Of a stretch of 21,605 bases of DNA, positions 17,401-21,605 are shown piece after piece. The notes below the pieces were generated by a model. The model saw nothing but the letters and a program-made list of their open reading frames with translations, made no database searches and had not been told where the DNA came from. The stretch covers positions 1-21,605 of the forward strand of contig AVPN01001512.1 in the NCBI GenBank assembly GCA_000695325.1. Reading direction: 5' to 3'. The position numbers and the translations under genes were made by a program. Source of the DNA: Pleurobrachia bachei. Its lineage: Eukaryota; Ctenophora; Tentaculata; Cydippida; Pleurobrachiidae. Every line of letters begins with the position of its first letter. The stretch's first letter is position 1.

Positions 17401-18649
17401 CAAGTCCCATGTCCCACCTCATTTCCCGCGATCAACAAGTAATTGCTCCTCAGCCCCCAGTCCCATCACACTGCTTCCAAATATGTATGTAGTACACAAA
17501 AACTTACGAGAGATGCGATGTACAGCCAAGTAAATGCCGATGTGATGACTGTTTTTGCAGTGCTAAACTTGTTTTTTGCATCTTTGTCCAGAATACACCA
17601 GGTAACGAACGTTGCCACGAGTAAGAAGGCAGCGGGAGCCACAATAGGGTTGAACCTGCGAGAGGGGGGGGTTAGTTGAACTAACTAACGGGAGGGGAGA
17701 TTGGTATATTGGGGGAGTTAGTGAAGTTAATGAAGATGTAGAGCTAGATGGGTGTTATGTTTTTACCCTCAACAGTCAAATGCAAGGTAGAGGGGTGGTG
17801 GGGTTATAGTTTGGAATGGAAGTTGGTATAAAGGGGGGGGGGGAAGGGGTGGGGGTTAAAACCATGAGGAATTAGGGAGGAATGACTAAGTATAATGATA
17901 TTTTACTTCAAGTTCATTTTTCACCCCATTTCTATAGGTAGAAAGAGAGGGAGAATACCCATCTCTAGAGGGAGAAAGAGAGGTAGAAAGAGAGGGAGAA
18001 TATACTCTATAATTTAATGTACTAACGACCATCATGAACATGAAAAGAAAAATCTAATTTTGAAATAATTCTGGTTTTCTTGTTTTTTCTCTGTCTTTTT
18101 TTCTCTGTCTCTGTCAGTGTCTCACTCTCACTTTCTTTCTCATCGAATGAGAACGAAAAAGTATCAGGTGTTGAAAATATTTAGCTACAAACGAGAAAAT
18201 ATTGCAAGAATGCATGGGGGAGTGGGGGATTTTGGACCGAAGTGAGCCCAGACCTGTCGTAAAGAGAGTCCATATGAGTTCTTCGACTTGGGAGTAGTCC
18301 CAATAAAACTCGTTGGACCTCTTTCAAATCAAGTTAGTTCATAATCAGGTACAGTGGAGGGTGGGGACTGGGGGAGGTGCAGTAGGGGACTGTGGAACGA
18401 TGGGGAAACAACACTAAAAACACCACTAAACTAACACCGTACTGACCTAAGTTCGAGTGTCTTTCCAAACTTTGGGTTGCACCACCTGCTCCGATCCACC
18501 AGGGTTGCTCCCCTCCAATTGGGAGTCCTGTACCCCAACAGAGCCAGCTCCTGTCTCTCCCTCTCCTCTTCATCTATCTCAGTCTCCTCATTAGAAACCT
18601 GTTTTTCAGGGACCCCCTCACTATCACTAGGTGCCACTGCAGGACCCAT
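11426..18649 (-). CDS. BCCT-family betaine/carnitine/choline transporter with C-terminal PLAC8-like domain, 16 exons
   Basis: Secondary transporter for compatible solutes such as glycine betaine (family knowledge), at the cell membrane. Exons in order: 18447-18649, 17508-17655, 16675-16735, 15463-15592, 15175-15309, 14938-15085, 14717-14773, 14400-14542, 14161-14286, 13863-14014, 13368-13731, 13096-13232, 12552-12694, 12218-12411, 11723-12005, 11426-11545. All are GT-AG and in phase, giving 847 residues. BCCT hallmarks: glycine motif GVGVG (159-163), [10 protein letters not shown] (204-213), aromatic box [13 protein letters not shown] (W406, W408, W409, W412), RGRTIR (425-430) and TSADSG (597-602). 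Between FGGSAMYHE and the TSADSG helix lies an enlarged loop of roughly 105 residues with a Cys pair (471-472) and sequons N504-R-T and N507-C-T, presumably extracellular. The acidic N-terminus (about 68 residues) is cytosolic. After the last BCCT helix, residues about 695-815 resemble PLAC8. The start is the first ATG after an ATG-TGA. Confidence 0.95.
11723..12411 (-). other. PLAC8-like domain encoded by BCCT exons 14-15
   Basis: After the last BCCT helix ([18 protein letters not shown]) the protein continues with a W-x-D-F segment, then [15 protein letters not shown] (712-726) where PLAC8 proteins usually have FCPC-x-x-x-A-x. A hydrophobic stretch ([14 protein letters not shown]) and a second one with WCCY follow, then the C-terminal PLAC8 pattern: [15 protein letters not shown] (776-790), ED (793-794), P...C-I-Q (803-808), compared with the family's R-x-x-x-R-x-x-Y-x-I-x-G-S-x-x-x-D...C-x-P-C...Q. 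Most of the cysteines are replaced. PLAC8 is linked to metal handling, cell size and membrane association in other eukaryotes. The assignment is from pattern recognition only. Confidence 0.55.
12695..13095 (-). other. BCCT intron 12
   Basis: A 401-bp intron with donor GTTAGT (13095 downwards) and acceptor TCCTGCAG. It contains the tandem 18-bp repeat at 12950-12988. No other feature was recognised. Confidence 0.7.
12950..12988. repeat. Tandem 18-bp repeat in BCCT intron 12
   Basis: ATGTCACACCTTGTTACA occurs at 12950-12967 and again, identical, at 12971-12988. Confidence 0.9.
13781..13804. repeat. Perfect 8-bp stem-loop in BCCT intron 10
   Basis: GGGTCGTG (13781-13788) and CACGACCC (13797-13804) form a GC-rich stem with an 8-nt loop inside the intron, between the duplicated donors and the exon 11 acceptor. 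Confidence 0.7.
13823..13881 (-). repeat. Tandem duplication across the BCCT exon 10 donor
   Basis: A 25-bp block with exon end, donor and intron start occurs at 13857-13881 (used) and, identical, at 13823-13847, offset 34 bp. Both copies carry ATTAACG|GTTAGT. Using the distal donor would read through the first GTTAG and meet an in-frame TAG at once (AAC GGT TAG). Confidence 0.93.
13985..14107 (-). repeat. Degenerate duplicate of BCCT exon 10 start plus 21-bp intron repeat
   Basis: GGGGCATCGTATTCTCCATC (13985-14004, in exon 10) recurs at 14088-14107 with 17 of 20 identical. The upstream copy is also preceded, in gene sense, by an acceptor-like TTTCCCAG. Between them GAGGGTGTTATTGTTGGG occurs twice (about 14036-14053 and 14073-14090). 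If the distal acceptor were used, the frame would stop within four codons. Confidence 0.7.
14550..14650 (-). repeat. Three-copy 34-bp minisatellite at the BCCT intron 7 acceptor
   Basis: Units at 14550-14583, 14584-14616 and 14617-14650 share a core TGTTTTATGAAGGAGTAGG (AGTTTTATGAAGGAGCAG in the third). In gene orientation the array occupies the branch-point and polypyrimidine region just upstream of exon 8 (acceptor AG at 14543-14544), so only the last unit runs into a functional TTTCAG. Confidence 0.9.
15593..16674 (-). other. BCCT intron 3
   Basis: The largest BCCT intron (1,082 bp). Donor GTAAGT follows exon 3 and acceptor CCCCGCAG precedes exon 4. It contains a repeat of CATAGTGTG-like blocks near the acceptor (about 15604 and 15658), a tandem TTCAAGCCATTG pair around 15810-15835 and a 14-bp perfect palindrome TCACATATATGTGA (16428-16441). 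No nested gene was recognised on either strand. Confidence 0.6.
16736..17507 (-). other. BCCT intron 2
   Basis: A 772-bp intron, donor GTAAGT, acceptor TTTCACAG. It has a GGAGATTAGTTAG repeat near 16746-16785 and a CTGCAGCTGCAGC run near 17302. A short plus-strand open frame at 16942-17148 has no recognisable homology. Confidence 0.6.
17833..17855 (+). repeat. G-run, potential G-quadruplex
   Basis: An 11-G run, then AA, GGGG, T and GGGGG, on the non-template side of BCCT intron 1. It meets the simple rule of four or more G-tracts with short loops. Confidence 0.6.
17937..18002. repeat. Imperfect tandem purine repeat
   Basis: GGTAGAAAGAGAGGGAGAAT-A occurs at 17937-17957 and 17982-18002 with a 45-bp period; related GGAGAAAGAGAG lies between. 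Confidence 0.85.
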
Positions 18650-18730
18650 CACATTAGATACACACAATATATGTCACAAAACCGGGCAAACAAGTATAAC
18701 AGGAACTCTGGGTATGACTGGTTGTGGTGG

Positions 18731-18740
18731 TATATAAAAG
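18731..18740 (+). promoter_or_regulatory. TATA-like sequence upstream of BCCT
   Basis: TATATAAAAG is a strong TATA match on the plus strand, 82-91 bp before the BCCT start codon but pointing away from it. In BCCT orientation it reads CTTTTATATA, a weaker match. It may serve BCCT despite polarity, an antisense transcript, or nothing. Confidence 0.3.
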
Positions 18741-18906
18741 AGGTGGCTGCCTGGCCAGGACAAGGGGGGATCACGTGGGTCATGTGATGGAGATTTTTAA
18801 CAGGAGCTCATTCAACGCGTGATATTGTCATTTTCTCTCAAACCCTTTTCTCTTATTCTCAATTCCTTCTCTCTCCTTTTCTCTCACTCGCCATTTCTCT
18901 TTCTCT

Positions 18907-18912
<6 letters not shown>

Positions 18913-18952
<40 letters not shown>
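18913..18952 (+). repeat. (TC)20 microsatellite
   Basis: Forty bases of pure TC inside a longer pyrimidine-rich tract. In BCCT orientation it is a GA repeat about 270-300 bp upstream of the start codon. Confidence 0.95.
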
Positions 18953-18958
<6 letters not shown>

Positions 18959-19762
18959 TCTCACCCTCTCATTCTCTCTCAAATTACCCCATTGAGTTTT
19001 CTATTTTTCCTTTTTGAATTCCCATCCATAATTTGATGTAATCATTGACCCCCCCTCCTAGATAAGGGCGGTGGTAGTTTGATCCAAAGAGAGGAACTGG
19101 CCATGAATCTTATTGAAGGGTGAAGAGAGGAGAAGGGAGATGGTAACTGGAGAATCGTATTGAGCGTCCGCCACACGGTCCGAACAATACAATAATCTGA
19201 TTACCAATCTCGATCATTTCCATTACCAACCCATCACATACCCCATTCCCGCTCTGATGCCAGCCACCAAGGCCCAAGGGACGATGCCAGGTTCATGTGA
19301 CATTGATTCAATTGATGGAGAGATGAATTTATTCCATCTAATCAGATGAATTTACTGCAGTGCTACCTCGAGGAATGGCGGTTTTCAAAAATAGGATTCT
19401 GTCATTTTCGGTTCTTTCGGGAACCGGAGCACCAAGTTAGTACCCATGGGATCCGATGATACTTTCGTAACCCTCGCTCCGCAAGCCGGCAATCTGACAA
19501 GCGATATCGATGAAACTGGGATTCAAAGGAAAAACAAGGAATCTTAGTTGGGTGGCAAGTATTGTGGCTGGGTATATATAATTCATCTTTCAATTTCACA
19601 ACTTTGCCCCGATCTCTCCGTCTCCGTCAGTTTATGTCTCAGTCTCAATCTCATCCCCTTTCTCCTCAGCTCTTTTCCTTCTCCGCGTGTCTCACACACT
19701 TCATGCAAACTCCCGTCTCCAGACACATGCACATTTCAGATTGTCACTAAATATCACGTGGG

Positions 19763-21594
19763 TTAGAGGGCACGTGGCCTCCCAAAAGTCATCCCCTCTT
19801 GGTTAGCCCCCTTAAAACCCCCTGCTTGCATCCCTACGATCGATTGGCCTTTGTTCAGGGTCGCTTCGTCAAAGTTTCGTTCATTCCTGGCCGATAGATC
19901 GGGTCCTAAAGCTGGCAGATCTTTGTTTTTTCTTCGTGCCTGAAATAAAGAAGGAGAAATGAGCCGTGATTTAAAGAGTGGGCCAATAATAAATTTGGCT
20001 GGAGTTTCCAGTGGATTTAATTTTGCAGGCGCCAGGCCCCAAGATTAGATGAGTAGAGCCACAAAGATTAGATGAGAGTTGACGCGGTAAAATTACAAAG
20101 ATAATGGAGCTGTGAGTCAAGAACCAACTTGAGACTGTTTGTTAGGACTCGCACCGGCACATCGAGCCGTCAGTCTGGTGTGACAGCCGAAAGAATTAAA
20201 ATTAAGACTCAACAGCAACTCACATATCGAGCTACAGCTGTTAGTCCCCACAACACTTGGGTCATGTTTGTTCCCTCATACAGGTCGACTGTCATGAAGA
20301 GCTCTGATCTTGGAATTCCTAAATGTTCCACTCCGGCAGTTAGGAAGAAATTAGTGTTCTCCATCTGCATGGGGGGTATGGGGATGGCAGGCCATGTTGC
20401 AATGTTGGTGATTCGATAATCTAAATCAAAAAGTAAAGTCATCTGCAACAAATAACTCAGGACTGGGACTTACAATTTTGAATGCCATTTTACTGCTGTT
20501 CACTTTCTTTATACTCCCTGGACATATCACATTCATTACCCTGCGGGGGGTAGAGTGGAGTGTTACTGTTTGGATAGCAGGAGTCACCTGTCAGGAGAGT
20601 GGAGCTGGAGTAAAATTGGTCGGCCACCGAGTGTTCAAATTCAGCTGGAATTGTATCTTTCAGCTACCAGTGCTCTGCCAGATTTGGATCAATACTCTCA
20701 CTCTGATAGCTGGCCCACTAATATCCTTCTAACAAATTGTTTGAAGGATATTAAACAATTTCGTAGCATAGCTATAAAGCTTTTCTTTCAAATGATACGT
20801 ACACACGCTACTCACATTCAGATTTAGTAGCTCTAGCTAAGCATTTTCAGGCGACTCAAATCTAGCAGTTGCACTGTCAAACAGTCATTTCAAATCACAC
20901 ACATTCGTCCTCACAGTTCACTGTCACACTCGTGGAGAAGAACATGAACAATGTCACACAGAATCAGTTTCTTTTGCCATCTCCACACGTCACGCACTAC
21001 GATCATGAGGCTAAATGAGGGAAGGCCCGGCATCAGTCAGCATCTTTCTAGCAGCACCTTGCTGACTGAGACTCAGAGACCAGCTGGTACCACTTCCAGC
21101 TGGAGTCCTGGCGCTATCCCAATATGTTTCAGACCCGCGGCGGGCAGCGTGAAATGAGAGGGTGAATTGTGTGCTGTGGTATGAAGCTTTGTGCGCAACC
21201 TAGACCTCGCGCGCTACTGTAACGCACGTCTTTGATCAGATCTCACTGCATCATCCTGCAGAGATTTCAGAAAGTTTCACTGTTCACAAACACGTTGTAA
21301 AACGATCTTCCCTCCACTACTCTATCATATTCAAACTACTACTACTCAGTGTGAGACTATAGATCACATTCCAGATCGATATTAGGAACTCGAATTTCGA
21401 AATATTCAACGTAAAACGGAATCTATAAGTTACGAATTCTTTACTCCTCTTTTCAACTCTACAAACCTGCAAAGGAGGGTGCCGTCTTTTAAAGCCTCAT
21501 GAAATGTGGATTCAGCTGGAAAAGGCTCCCCTAGAATCGCAGAAATCCAATCCTTACACTCTTCTTCCAACTTCAAATCGTACTGGTCCTCAAT
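19763..21594 (-). CDS. Transgelin/SM22-like calponin-family protein (partial, first exon off the edge)
   Basis: Actin-binding cytoskeletal protein. Four exons in order: 21467-21594, 20474-20540, 20224-20364, 19763-19939, all GT-AG and phase-consistent, giving 170 residues to a TAA stop. Exon 1 here reads IEDQYDLKLEEECKDWI...LKDGTLLC, the start of a type-3 calponin-homology domain. Exon 2 adds VICPGSIKKVN. Exon 3 adds MENTNFFLTAGVEHLGI and TVDLYEGTNM, completing the domain. The last exon carries one calponin-like repeat GQSIVGMQAGGFKGANQEGM, ending TFGRPRAL, the transgelin layout (one repeat, compact C-terminus). An acceptor (CCCTCAG, AG at 21595-21596) precedes the first visible exon in phase 0, so roughly 15-30 N-terminal residues lie beyond the right edge. 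Its 3' end lies 1.1 kb upstream of the BCCT start on the same strand. Confidence 0.95.
20541..21466 (-). other. Transgelin CH-domain intron
   Basis: A 926-bp intron between the first two visible exons, with a non-consensus donor GTTTGT and acceptor CCCCCCGCAG. Plus-strand open frames at 20478-20827 and 20951-21157 have no homology and lie across the exon or intron sequence as shadows. No repeat family is recognised. Confidence 0.6.
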
Positions 21595-21605
21595 CTGAGG
21601 GGGGG

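Larger units (their letters stand above)
17656..18446 (-). other. BCCT intron 1
   Basis: A 791-bp intron, donor GTCAGT, acceptor CTCTCGCAG. The plus strand is purine-rich, with a long G run (17833-17855) and a 21-bp direct repeat of GGTAGAAAGAGAGGGAGAAT (17937 and 17982). No exon recognised. Confidence 0.6.
18650..19762 (-). other. BCCT upstream / transgelin 3' flank
   Basis: Holds the BCCT promoter and 5' UTR and the transgelin 3' UTR, both on the minus strand. It contains a long pyrimidine tract (about 18830-18990), a TATA-like sequence at 18731 and a TATATATA stretch at 19571. Short open frames here show no homology. The nearest minus-strand AATAAA (plus TTTATT near 19328) is about 430 bp after the transgelin stop. 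Confidence 0.5.

Noticed and set aside
20129-20827. Plus-strand open frames at the right end
   Set aside because: They lie antisense to transgelin exons 20224-20364 and 20474-20540, which carry clear CH-domain sequence.
1-21605. tRNA, rRNA or CRISPR features
   Set aside because: No internal tRNA promoter boxes with a cloverleaf, no rRNA-like blocks and no regularly spaced repeat array were seen on reading; a covariance-model scan would be decisive.

Overview
The window reads as nuclear DNA of a gene-dense, intron-rich animal. The introns are mostly short, GT-AG and pyrimidine-rich, and the proteins are animal-like: two TRiC/CCT chaperonin subunits, a FAM210-type mitochondrial protein, an orphan 7TM receptor-like protein and a transgelin. 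A eukaryotic BCCT transporter and a retroelement tail of a type I associate with coral, sponge and mollusc genomes suggest a marine invertebrate, perhaps an early-branching lineage such as a sponge or cnidarian. The exact taxon cannot be told from the sequence.

Layout, plus strand: 1-1310 is gene-free DNA with hairpins and a 5'-truncated LINE-like fragment flanked by about 20-bp direct repeats. CCT8 (TCP-1 theta, 8 exons) runs 1858-5257 and carries a 404-bp non-autonomous DNA transposon with a perfect 8-bp target duplication in intron 1. CCT5 (TCP-1 epsilon, intronless CDS) follows only 440 bp downstream in the same direction. A fold-back element (7511-7670) separates it from a two-exon FAM210/DUF1279 gene (7963-8829). 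A divergent single-exon 7TM, class A GPCR-like gene lies at 9762-10850.

Minus strand: a 16-exon gene (18649 down to 11426, 847 residues) was assembled exon by exon with all phases consistent. It encodes a complete betaine/carnitine/choline (BCCT) transporter whose C-terminus continues into a PLAC8-like cysteine-poor domain, an apparent BCCT-PLAC8 fusion. Upstream of it, four exons of a transgelin/calponin-family gene (CH domain plus one calponin-like repeat, 21594 down to 19763) run to the right edge; its first exon lies outside the window.

CCT8 and CCT5 are subunits of the same cytosolic folding machine and may be co-expressed from this tandem. The BCCT protein would import a compatible solute such as glycine betaine by Na+ or H+ coupling. 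The other genes have no evident functional link to these. A recurring oddity is small tandem duplications lying across splice sites (CCT8 intron 2, the CCT5 leader, BCCT exon 10 on both sides, BCCT intron 7). They create decoy splice sites that would usually give premature stops.
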